Below, piece by piece: positions 21,385 to 31,959 of a stretch of DNA of 64,000 bases. The notes under the pieces were generated by a model that did not search any database, had not been told where the DNA came from, and saw only the letters and a program-made list of their open reading frames with translations. Position 1 is the first letter of the stretch; each line of letters starts with the position of its first letter. The position numbers and the translations under genes are program-made. The DNA lies in assembly GCA_030267565.1 (NCBI GenBank), contig BRXU01000007.1, forward strand, positions 4,154,001-4,218,000. The letters run 5' to 3'. Source of the stretch: Pleodorina starrii. Lineage: Eukaryota > Chlorophyta > Chlorophyceae > Chlamydomonadales > Volvocaceae.

Positions 21385-24300
21385 CTAGTAGTCCCTCATG
21401 CCCTGCGGCTGCTGCGCGCTCAGTCGCTCCAGCTGCTGCAGCAGCGCCTCGTAGCGCCCCACCGCCTCCGCCGCCACCGCATCCACCAGCGGCCGCGGCA
21501 GGTGGCAGTAGCCCTCCGTGGCAGACACGGCGGGAAAGTGGTCCAGAACCTGAGCCAGGACAGGGACAGGGGGCAAAAAACATGGCGCGACGGGACGCGA
21601 CGTGACGGGCCTTCGAAGAACCTCAAAAAAAAAAGATACCGGTACAGCCGCGAAGGCGGGAAAGTGGAGTTTGGGAGGTATTGCTAGGCCCGTTCGCTAG
21701 GGCCGACTCGGCTGCCTGCTTCGCTGCGGGTTTTCCTTTCTTCATCCACCGCCCCGCCCCTCCCCGCCCCGCCCCGCCCGGTCCCACTCACGAAGTTGAG
21801 CGCCACCCTCCTCAGCTGGTCCAGACCGCCCTCGTCCGCCAGCGCCAGCAGCGGCCCCGCGGATCCCACCGCCGCAGCCAGCTCCTCGGCCTCGGAGGGG
21901 GAAGCCACGCCGCCGGAAGAGGCGGAGTCCCCCGCACCGGCGGAGGAGGCCGACCCGGAGGCGCCGCCCGATGCCGCCATCAGCCCTTGCGCCAGCAGCG
22001 CCTCGCACAGCCGGACCAACCTGGGAAGAAGGGAAGAAGGGGAGAAGGGAAGAGACACACGCAGTGCAGAGCAGGGGAGAGGAAAAGGCAGGAGGGCAGG
22101 GATGGGCGTGCCGAGTGCTTACACGTGTGTGTCTGTGAGTGTGTATGTGTCGTGAAGTGGAGGGGAGGTGACTGACACACAGGGCCGATATGCGTCCCGT
22201 CCTGTCGCCGCGCTCAGCTTCTCCCAGCCACGCGCCACCCCCTCGCGCACGGGCTCCGCAGCCTCAGAGAGCCTCACACACATGCGTGACACTCCCATGA
22301 CTCGCCTGTTGCAGCCAAAGTAGATGCCCGCGTGCAGCAGCTGCGGCACCACCTCGCTGCCCAGCTCGTCGGGCAGGCGGTCCTGCGGCCAGCGGACCAT
22401 CGCCGGCCGGCGCGTGCGACGGTCAACGGTCAACAGAGCGGAGAAACGGCAGCACAGCAGCACACCTTCGCTGCTGCTCGTGAGTTCCTTTACAATACAC
22501 ATCTACACCACAGTTGTCAGCCTTTCCGCTTGCCTCTTAGGAGTTGGGACTGATGCACGCCCCTTGCCCCTGGTTGCACGCCCCTTGCCCCTAGAGGTAC
22601 CCCGCTACCCCCCCCGAACGCTAACGCCGTCTCCGTCTCCGCTGCGGTATTTTTTTCTACCCCCCGAACGGTTCACGGCGGCACCTTGTAGACGTAGTGC
22701 AGGAAGGCCTCCACCGCGTCCCGCCGCTCCACCGCCTCCGGAACCAGGTACCGCGTCGAGTCGCTGTCGCGCATGCCGCTGCCCATGTGCGCCCGCAGCA
22801 GCTCGCAGCGGGCTGCGGTGCGGAGCAGCGGGCCCGGAAGGACAGAGAGGACGGGGGGGGGGGGGGCGGGGGCTAAGGATGGGGGCCGCGGCGGCGGGCT
22901 GGAGAGGCGGGGGGCACATCGAGCGTCTTTGTTCTACTGCTTTCACCGCTTCTTCACAATCCTTCTCCATTCAACAAGAGCCCAACGGCACGCTCTGCTG
23001 TTACTAGCGCACTTACTCGCGTCATGCGACCACGTTTGACCGGCTGGAAGGTGCGCGCTCTGCGGTACTTCCTCCTCATGCTGCACGCAACGTGCGTAAC
23101 TCAACTACCGGTACCTCCCCACGCACGCTGCGCACCTTGCAGCACCGCCTTGTGAGCGGGCAAGCGCCAGCTCGCGCCCTCCAGCTCGCAATCCGTCGGG
23201 CCCAGCGCCAGCACGTCGGCGACGCCGGCGAGGTACGACAAGCTGTCGGCGGCGGCGCCGTCACCGCCGCCGCCGCCTTCGCGCTGCTCCGCGCCCGTCA
23301 CCGGTGGTCCGGCCGCCGCCGCCTCGTCCGGCTCCGCCTCGATGGGCCCTGCGTGCGTCCATGGGCAGCACACTGACCCGTGGGTCACGAAAGCAAAATA
23401 AAACGCCCAACCGCTCCACGGGACTGTGCGCTCTTAAAAGTATCAAGAACTGGCGCTCCGCTCCGCTCCGTTCCGAAACCCACTCACCCGCCGGCGCCGC
23501 CGCGGCCTCTCCCATCGTCTCCAGCAGCGGAACCTTTTCACCCGCATCTGCATCCGCGTCCCCATGACCATCCACCTCCATCCGCCCCGCCTCCACGGCC
23601 CTCGCCGCGTTGTCGGCTCCGTGCCTCCGCCGCTGCAGCGGCGGCCGCTGCGCCGCCGCCGCCGCCCGCTCCCACTGCCAGCCCCAGCCTCCCCCGCCCG
23701 CCGCCGCGCCGCCAGCAGCAGCGGAGGCGCCCCTCTCCGCGGCAGGAGGCTCGGCGTCCGCTGCGGCTGCAGTCGCGTGCGCTCCCCGGCTGCCTTCCCT
23801 GCCGCTGGGCCGGTGCGCGGGCGGCAGGGTGGCGGGGGCCATGTGGGCGTTGGCCAGGGAGGTGAAGCTGCGCAACCTGGGCCGGACCAGAACATGAATC
23901 AGTGCGCGAATGCGCACCATCATTGCGTAATCAGAGACTACCGTATCATGTGAGATTCATGTCATGCCGCGACGAATCGAGCCCGTTGCCGCGACGAATC
24001 GAGCCCGTTGCCGCGAGGAATCGAGCCCGTTGCCGCGACGAATCGAGCCCGTTGCCGCGAGGAATCGAGCCCGTTGCCGCGACGAATCGAGCCCGTTGCC
24101 GCGACGAATCGAGCCCGTTGCCGCGAGGAATCGAGCCCGTTGCCGCGAGAAGCCGCGACGAATCGAGCCCGTTGCCGCGAGGAATCGAGCCCGTTGCCGC
24201 GAGGAATCGAGCCCGTTGCCGCGACGAATCGAGCCCGTTGCCGCGAGGAATCGAGCCCGTTGCCGCGAGGAATCGAGCCCGTTGCCGCGACGAATCGAGC

Positions 24301-27300
24301 CCGTTGCCGCGACGAATCGAGCCCGTTGCCGCGAGGAATCGAGCCCGTTGCCGCGAGGAATCGAGCCCGTTGCCGCGAGGAATCGGGGTCGCGAAGGACC
24401 AGTTGCCGCTCTACCAGGCAACGAGCCAGCAGAGGGCGCTGCGTCCAGCGCTGCCGCAGCAGTGCCTCCAACAGCTTCCCTCCCTCCCTTTCTCCCGGGC
24501 ATCCCCGCGCCGCAACGCGCACCTAACACCGTTGCTGCCGCGTCGGGAGGAGGCCGCGTCCGGGGCCGCAGCCGCCGCCGCCGCCGCGGACGACGACGTC
24601 GACGGCCCCGCGCCCGGACCTGGCCCCTGTGGCGGCGCCGCCGCTGCCTCGGCCTCCGACGCCAGGTCCACCCCTGGCGCCGCCAGGTGTGCCAGGTCGG
24701 ATGCGAAGGTGGAGGGCGGCACCTCCACCCGCCTGAAGGACAGAGAGGGCGGGAGGGAGGGAGGAGTTGAGGTCTTGAGAAGGAAGGGAGAACATGAGGT
24801 AAAATGTGGCAGTAAACCGGTGTCCGGCTGCGGGGCTGCGGGGTAGGGAGGCAGGGCGGTTAGGAGTGCGACGCGTCGTTGGCCCTGATTGCAGGAGGCA
24901 GGGAGGTAGGACAGGAAGGTAGGACAGCCCAAACTGCTGGCAGCGCTGAGGCAGGCGAGGAGGGGTCAGGGGTGAGGCTGGAATGCTGCGGTGGTACTGT
25001 GTCGCAGGGAGGCGGCGCCCTCAGTCACGACGCATTGAGCGATCCTCGCAATCACTGTAGGCTCGGTCAGCCAGCCAGTCAGTCAGGCAGGCAGGCAGCC
25101 AGGCCACTCACCGCGCCTCGTCCGCCTGCTCCTGCAGCAGTGCGCGAACCACATCCACGTCCCGAGGCACCTGGAGACGGGGATGGGAGGTGGGCGGCAT
25201 TTGGCGGTCGGGCAGTCATTACCTAAGTGGAGGTTACCCAGCTGGCAGGAGGGAAGGAGAGCGTTGAGTGTCATTTGGGTCGCGCAGGGTGGCACTGGGT
25301 TCCACTGAAATTCAAGAGGGGGCCGCATTGGGGTTTCAGAAAGGGTGCGCTGGTATCAACGAGGACGCCGATCGGCACTCAATCCAGACTTCTTTGAAGG
25401 GGTTTTTAAGAGGGCCCGCCCGAGCGCCACCGCGTCCCCAAACCCCAAGATCCGTGGGAGTATGTGCCGTACTTCCAAGCCTCGCACCACCGACCCGTGG
25501 GTCTCACCTCCAGCTCGCTGAAGCTGACCTGGCTGAGCATCCGCTGCCGTACGCTGCCGTCGGGGTACCTGCCGTGCGATACGACGCCGGGGGGTAAGAG
25601 TGGGATAAGAAAGAAGAACCGCAGGAAAGTACCCGGGTGGGGCGGCGCGAGGCGGGGCGGGGTGAGGGAATGAGCAGGGGCTTCCATCTGCCCCGCTCCT
25701 CCTCCGCGGGGTCACCAAACCACCACACCAGCCACACCCCCCGCCCCCCCTCCCTCCTCACTTGGTCACCAGGCGCAGCTCGTTTGACACTGGAGCCACG
25801 ATGCGACCGCCCCTGTGCAGCGTAGGGCCCACAACAAGGGCAACAGCAGCAGCAGCGAAAAGAGGCACGAGCATGTCATCCACCACGACATTGGCGGCGG
25901 CGGAAGAGGCGGTGGGGACTGGAGAGGGCGTGTCCAAACCGTTTGTGTGGCCTTGACTCCGTGCACGCATTTCCCCCTTTCCCTGCGCCAAGTCCCACAG
26001 CCTCCCGCCCGGCGCCGCAGACCTCCCACACAAAACCACCCCACGCCACGCCACTCCACCGCGCCCCGCCCTCCAGCCCCTCCCCACGTCCACGTCCCCC
26101 TCCGCGCCCCGCCCCCTCACTTGGGTCCCAGCAGCTCCAGGAGGGCCCCCAGGCGGCTCTCCTGCATGGCGCCCCCCACGTGAATCGCGTCGTATCGGCC
26201 CCGGTAGCGCTGCAGCGGCACGAACACGTTGTGCAGCTCCACACGCACGGGCGCAGCCACCTCGCAGAAGCTGCGGGACCAGCAGCGCAGCGGCAGGCGG
26301 GGGTTGGGGGGGAAGAAAGAAGGGTAGAAGGAGGAGTAGCGGTAGGCAAGACGATGAGCTGGCTGACGAAGGCGAACGCAGCCCAGGACATCAGGAGGAG
26401 TACCGGAATGGAGATGGTGGCGAGGGCGAGGCGGGGGGCGGAGAGGAGATCAGCAGATGCCGGTAACACACCCGGGGGGTGAGGGAGAGGGGCGTTGGGC
26501 GTTGGGCGGGGCTACCAGGGAGAGCCTTGGGAGGTGAGCGAGGCTGGGTTGGCGCAAATAGAAGGCAGTCTTGATACGGCAGGCAAGGCCGCTGGCTGGC
26601 TGACTGGCTGACGGAGGCGAAAGCGAAAGCGAGGCGGGAGGGCAAAACAAGGCGCCTTCCCTCCCTCCTTGATACCCTCCTCGCCCTTCCGCAGCTGCAG
26701 CTCGCCTTCCTGTCCCTGCCGCCCTCCGACTCCCAAGCCCCCCAATCCCGCTCCCGCTCGCCCACTCACTCTTCCTTCTGTGCCCTCAGTCGCTGCAGGT
26801 TGGCGGTGGTCATGGAGATGGCGGCGTCCCGGATGTCGATGCCCACCACCTCGCCACTGGAACCCGCCTGTCAGCCGGGGGTAAGTAGAACGGCCCGGGA
26901 CGAGCGGCCCGGGTGAGCGTGGTGTATTGGCCAGCCAAAACGAGCTGTCAGACTGACCGAGATAGTGAAAAAGCGTGATATCTGATATGTAAGCTGACAG
27001 GGGAGGGGACTAAGCGTGCCGCCAGCGACCGACCCACGGGTCATGTGTGCAGCGCACGTCACCGTCTCGCCAGCACCGAGGGGGGGGGCCCGCGGGAACG
27101 AGCACGACGAGTGAGCACGCAACGATTGGGACTGGGGTTACCTTGAATGCAAAAGAATTCCCGCAAAGGCATTCCGAAAAGGCATCTCGCAGAAGCAACC
27201 CACACAGGTTTATTGTATTGACTTTATTGAAGAATACGTTTTTGAAGGATAAGGATACACACACTCGCCCACCAGGTACGCCGCGTAGGCGGTGACGATG

Positions 27301-28253
27301 CCGCAGCCGCAACCCACATCCAGCACCCTGCGGGGGAGCATGGGACACGGCATGGGAGATGGGACCGTGACCGCGGCGGGCGGCAGGGCCACGGCGGTTG
27401 TGGGGCGGTTTGTGGCGGTTGTGGTGTTGGACTGGTAATGCCCCCTGAATTTGCACCCACCTCTCCCCCGGCTCCAGCGCCAGCGCCTGCAGCGACACGG
27501 CCTGCACGTGCGGCGCGGAGATGTTGAAGCCCGCCACCTCCACGCGGATAGGTCGGTCCGCCAGCGCCTCGCCGCGGTGCGCCGGCGGCACGAATAGGTC
27601 GCGAGGGCAGGCCAGCATGGCGCGGGACACGGCGTCGCTGCGCACGGGGGGAACAGGGCGTGTATGTGTATATGTGTATGTGTGTATGTTGTTGCGCGTG
27701 GAACAAAGGTTGAACGGGCGGGAGCGGGGTGCCGAGGGGGTAGCGAAGGCTGCGGTGGGCAGCTGGCACAGGCGGCCGACTGCGGGCGAATCGTAATGGC
27801 AGATGCCCAATTGGAACATGGATGGCGGTCAGAAAGCGCGTCATGGCGCCAGCAGCCTGAGCGATGCAGGTAATTATGGATCGGGTATGTTGCGTCCAGG
27901 GGGATAACGTTGCAGCTGACGGCTACAAGGACCGCGACGCAGCAAGCAACGCGTCCGTCTGACGTTCATATATGTGAAGGTGCTTGGGGGGCGCTTCCGG
28001 CAGAGCTTAGGCACCTGGTAAGTGTCTCGTTCGCCTTGAGATGGGCTACAAGGTCCGCGACGGTCCTGTAGCCGGGCTGGGGCTCACGGCCGCCCGCAAC
28101 AAGCCTCAAGAAGTCAAACAGGGCAATTCTCTCCAAGCGATCTCGGCGCGGCTGGCCTGGGGCCGGAGCAGGGCCTCCGTCCTCGTCCTCGTCGGAGTCG
28201 TCTGGCAGGTTTACGAGAAGCTCAGCTCGGCGTTCGTCTGGATTATTGGCCAT
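21385..28253 (-). CDS. Protein-L-isoaspartate methyltransferase-like domain fused to a BTB/POZ domain
   Basis: Fifteen minus-strand exons: 28253-28015, 27637-27461, 27327-27273, 26867-26770, 26270-26121, 25812-25762, 25568-25508, 25170-25112, 24732-24523, 23876-23488, 23348-23136, 22812-22685, 22382-22306, 22020-21792 and 21549-21385, giving 766 residues with all phases consistent. Residues about 60-300 match the PIMT/PCMT fold: helix ADLVAHLKANETL, substrate loop GFNISAPHVQ (about 116-125), SAM motif I VLDVGCGCG (about 140-148), acidic motif GEVVGIDIR, then YDAIHVGGA and GGRIVAPV. The Ser of NISAPHVQ is where PIMTs carry their conserved Thr/Ser, so SAM binding is likely; catalysis is unproven. 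After an Ala/Gly linker, residues about 530-610 read as a BTB domain (LPAHKAVLQARCELLRAHM, YLVPEAVERRDAVEAFLHYV) followed by a BACK-like helical tail. Role inferred: CUL3 adaptor or damaged-protein sensor. Exon 13 ends at a GC donor. Confidence 0.85.
23375..23386. repeat. Dispersed palindrome, copy 4 (GACCCGTGGGTC)
   Basis: In the 139-bp intron between exons 10 and 11 of the methyltransferase-BTB gene, flanked T/A to 14 bp. Confidence 0.85.
23966..24386. repeat. 22-bp intronic minisatellite
   Basis: About 18 full copies plus a partial one of a 22-bp unit with core GAATCGAGCCCGTTGCCG. Units vary mainly at one site (CGACGA versus CGAGGA), and one junction carries a short insertion. The array fills most of the 646-bp intron 9 of the methyltransferase-BTB gene and stays open in several frames on both strands. 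Confidence 0.95.
25492..25503. repeat. Dispersed palindrome, copy 5 (GACCCGTGGGTC)
   Basis: Overlaps the exon 7 splice donor of the methyltransferase-BTB gene: on the minus strand the intron begins GTGAGACCC. Confidence 0.85.
27031..27042. repeat. Dispersed palindrome, copy 6 (GACCCACGGGTC)
   Basis: In intron 3 of the methyltransferase-BTB gene. Confidence 0.85.
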
Positions 28254-28670
28254 GGCTAGCAGATGGTTAAACTTCTCCGCAATAAGATTATACTTTAATT
28301 ATGGACAGATGACCAGGAAATCCCGGGTCTGGGGTCTCGGAGTTTGCTCGTCCCGCTGCCGTAGTCGAGTGAAGTTGAGTCATAGTAAACCTCCGGAGAG
28401 TTTTTACCACAACGCAACATCCTAGCTAACTTTCAAGCTGTAATAATATTTATATCCTGAGGTGACAATATCCAAGTGGCTTTCCTATATTGACTCACAA
28501 CTTTCTTAAAAGTTCTCCTTGCGCTCTCCATTTGCATCGCTCCCCGTGAGTGGCCAAACTGTTTACAGGAGTTATACTCGCCATGAAGGCTAGGCATGTG
28601 ACACAGCATAAGTGTCTGCAGCTCCTATTCAACTTCTGAATAAGTTGCCTGCGGTGTAAATAGCGGAGTC
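28254..28670. promoter_or_regulatory. Divergent promoter region between the methyltransferase-BTB gene and the SNARE gene
   Basis: Only 417 bp separate the two start codons. The stretch is noticeably AT-richer than the genes (for example about 28425-28510) and must hold both promoters and 5' UTRs. No specific element identified. Confidence 0.55.
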
Positions 28671-30512
28671 ATGCCTCCCAAAGCAGCCAAGGGTGGCAAG
28701 GAGGAGACTCCTCTCGTTGCCGAAGAGGAGATAGTCTTCGAGCGCACGGAGTATGAGGAGCAGTGCGAGCGAATTTTCAAGGAGCTGGACCGCGCCTTCA
28801 AGAAGCTGCATAAGACGTCGAAGCCAGAACGAATTCATGCACAAATTAAGGACATCACGTCAAAGCTAAAAGAGGCAAAGACGTAAGTCAGTCGTTAAGC
28901 GTGCGGCAGCGACCTGGAGGCGTAGTATGGGACCGTCCCAAGGGGGAAGCTAGTGTTTTGGGCACGGCGCGGCTTGTGGCCGCTCATATGGACATCCGCT
29001 GCCTTCGCTTCAGGCTCATCAAGGACTTCGAGCGGGAAGCGCGTGCGGACAACATGCCTGCCAGCGAGCTTGCCGCGCGGAAACGGACCATGGCGGCCGA
29101 GCTCAACGGGTTCATTGAGATGAAAAAGGCGTTTGCGCAGGCTGAAGGCAGCAAGGGCGACCTCCTGAACGGTGCCGGGGGCGGTGAAATTGAAATGGGG
29201 CTTGATGGTAAGTGTTGGGCGAGTAAGGGGCGTGCCGGCTCGGTGTGCGGGCGCGCACTGGAGAGGGTTGCAGGGGATTTGGGGTCAGGGTGAAAGCGTT
29301 TCTGAACGTGGCAGGCCGCATCGTGTTACTACGGGTGCCGTACACTGGGGGTTGAACAACTGCTCATTTCCTTCGGGCTTTCTGGCGCGGCCACGCCTGA
29401 TGCACAGGGATGTCGATGCAGCAGCTCATGACCAAGGGGCGAAAGGATATTGGAGAAATCGACAAGACGCTGGACCTGGCGCAGCGGACCGCCGAAGAGA
29501 CAAAGCAGATCGGCGTGGAGGTGAGCATCGTCCTCATGGTATGCGCTGTCCTGGCGCCGGGCTGTTGGGGCCATATGCGTGGCGCTGAGCTGCACGTCCA
29601 AATGCGCACGTTGGTAACCCAGATCGCATGTAACCCAGATCGCATGTAACCCAGATCGCATGAGACGCCTGGATGGGCGGGCTCTTGACGAAAGCCTCAG
29701 GGTCTGCCGTCCCAGCGACCCTGCAGCCATTCCTGGCCCAGGGCCCCTGTACAGCTGGAACAACCCGAGCAATTGCGTCAGTGTCGTTTTCTTCCTCGAC
29801 CTTTGCGGCTTGCAGATTGCGGGTACGCTAGACGCACAAACGAAGAAAATGGAGAAGATTGTGGACGACCTCAACGAGATCGAGTTCACGATGAAGAAGG
29901 CGTCGCAGGTCATCCGTGACATTACGCGCGGCCTCCTTACGGACAAGTGAGCCAGCACGGCGCACGCGGGCGGGCGGGCTGGGAGCATGGCGACAACTTG
30001 TCCGTGGTTGCATGGGTACGGGTTAGAGACCTAGCCCACGGTATCCGCTAGCGACCTAGCCCACGGCCCCAACGGCACGGCGCTACGTTGCATCCTGTTG
30101 GGCGAGCAATTCAGTTGCCCCCAAGAGAATGTGGTGCTTTGCTGCCATCGAGGCGGCGCGCATTTTTCGTCGCACCTATGCGGTCGCGTGCACCGTCTTG
30201 GAGCTGGGCGCGCTCAGGCTAGAACCTTCAGTGAACCATTTGCACCCCCTCGTGCGCAGGTGCATTGCGTTCCTGCTGTTATTGACGGTGCTTGGCGTGG
30301 TGGCGATTATCGTGATCAAGATAATCAAACCCAACAGGAAGAAGGTCCAGGAGGGAGCGTCGGCGATCCTCAACGCCACCGTGAACGCGGCAAACGAGAC
30401 GCTGTCCCCGGTCATCGACACGGTCGTCAACAAGACATCCGGCATCCTCAACCGCCGGATGCTGGCGCAGAAAGCGCTGCTCCATCTGCTCGAGCTGAAC
30501 GCAACGTTGTAG
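28671..30512 (+). CDS. NPSN: NPSN-type Qb-SNARE (novel plant SNARE)
   Basis: Five exons: 28671-28882, 29014-29207, 29408-29520, 29816-29946 and 30260-30512, giving 300 residues. A basic N terminus leads into an N-terminal helical domain (EQCERIFKELDRAFKKLH; LIKDFEREA). The SNARE motif spans exons 3-4 (MQQLMTKGRKDIGEIDKTL to KKASQVIRDITRGLLTDK). It is followed by a C-terminal anchor (CIAFLLLLTVLGVVAIIVIK) and a KPNRKK stop-transfer patch. This order matches plant NPSN11/12/13, Qb-SNAREs that act in plasma-membrane and cell-plate fusion. The luminal tail after the anchor is about 60 residues and has several N-x-S/T sites (NATVN, NETLS, NKTS), longer than I expect for plant NPSNs. The Met chosen is the first in frame and fits a short 5' UTR. 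Confidence 0.93.
29615..29662. repeat. Three-copy 16-bp tandem repeat
   Basis: TAACCCAGATCGCATG three times without mismatch in intron 3 of the SNARE gene. Each copy junction creates a TGTAA pentamer. Confidence 0.95.
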
Positions 30513-30914
30513 CGCTATGCACTGCCGCCGCGGGCTGCTGCTGGTACAGTGCAGCGCAGCTAGGCACCTTGGGTCGTGCGCGGGCTCTGCTTGGGTGAGG
30601 GCGCTGTACAAATGCGTCCATGCACAGCTGTTGGGGTCATTGCTATATCAGGCGCTCCTTGCGCGCTGGATGCATGGGGTGCGGAACTTGTCCTGCGGCT
30701 TGGGGCCATCCCCGGGGCGGTTGGCGCGGGCGAAGCGGTCGCGAGTGGTGCGGTGCAAAGCGCCGGTACAGGGCCGTTACCCCGTGGGTGGTCGGCACGC
30801 TGCTGTGGTGGCCAGAACCGTATCGCCTGTTCTCTCATTCTACTCCGGCCAGGTGTGGCTGCAGTTGTTGTTATTTGTTGTCATTCTTCATGTCGCAGCT
30901 TTATTCGTGAGCTA

Positions 30915-30919
30915 TGTAA
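30915..30919 (+). terminator. Polyadenylation signal TGTAA for the SNARE gene
   Basis: TGTAA about 400 nt after the stop codon. Confidence 0.5.
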
Positions 30920-31051
30920 TGGTAACCGTGTGGAACTTGTAGAACACGACTGGCCCCCCTGGGGAACAGGGCCGTGATTTCTTTTTATGAATGTGTCTGC
31001 CACTTCAGGCCTTACATGGACAGGCTGTTGGACCCGACCCTGCTGGTACGC

Positions 31052-31112
31052 AATGAAATGCGGATCACGTCGCGGTGTGACGTGCACATTGTGCCGTGAT
31101 CCGCATTTCATT
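31052..31112. repeat. Perfect 18-bp inverted repeat (hairpin)
   Basis: Arms AATGAAATGCGGATCACG (31052-31069) and its exact reverse complement (31095-31112) enclose a 25-nt loop. It lies 130 nt beyond the SNARE polyadenylation signal. Confidence 0.95.
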
Positions 31113-31959
31113 TTATGCATGTGGACGTGCACTGACGGCACGTAGCCGGACGTGCTGACTTGTGAGCGTATGACTTCAAGAGGAAGCGATTTGTTGAAGA
31201 GCTCTCAAGATTTTTTGCGGGGTGCAAATTTGTGGGGTGCGGGCCTTCAGGGGTCGGAGGGCGTACTTGCAGGCATTAACGCCAACCGCCTGCGGCTTCG
31301 GGCTATACCTTCACGGGTGCTCCGCCCCCGAATCCGGATTGCCCGGCGCGAACTGCAATAGAAGCCATCAAAGCGGCCGCCAGTGGGCCATCCTGAAGTG
31401 TTGGTTGCCGGATAACGGGTGCCGGTGGTTGCTTGTTCGTGCATCGAGCCAGGCTGCCAATTGAGCAAGACTGCAAGTATTTTTTATTCAATACGGCTTA
31501 GACATTCGTTTTTTGATGTCCTTGCCCGAAGCTTGGCAGTTGGCCGCTTGGCACACATTTTGGCGAAGTCATGGCCCCAAAGCTATGTAAACTTTCTACA
31601 GCTTTGTGATCAACACAGCTTGTTAAAATCAGCCCACCATAATCTATATATTGGACTCGTTTGCAAGCCATGCTGCGCGTGCTGGCGCTGGGCGAGCCCT
31701 CCTGGAGCAAATAGCCAACACGAACTGACGTACATGTGCTGTGCGTGGTCGGCATGCGGCGGAAACAGTGTACATAGCAAAGCCCGATAAGCGAATTCAT
31801 ATTTTATTGTCGTAGCTAGAAGAGGTCCGCTTGTCTCTGTAGGTTGGGGGTGCTAAAGTCAGCAGCTATACGATTTGGCGTCTGCGATGCTGGACTGCCA
31901 GGAAATGTGCGGAGCAAACGCATGTTAGGGTGTAAATCACGCTTACCACATTCTTACGC

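Larger units (their letters stand above)
30513..31959. other. SNARE 3' UTR and Sen1 upstream region
   Basis: About 1.45 kb without a credible gene. The left part is the SNARE 3' UTR up to the TGTAA near 30915. A strong inverted repeat lies at 31052-31112. From about 31490 the DNA is AT-richer and probably contains the Sen1 promoter and 5' UTR. Open frames here are short and unsupported. Confidence 0.5.

Noticed and set aside
24000..24386. A CRISPR-like array, because of the regular 22-bp spacing
   Set aside because: Units are contiguous without unique spacers and sit in a eukaryotic intron; it is a minisatellite.
23902..24846. ORFs of 170-314 residues encoding Arg/Glu/Ser/Pro repeats across the minisatellite
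   Set aside because: They arise because the 22-bp unit lacks stops in several frames. The phase of the flanking exons places the array in an intron.
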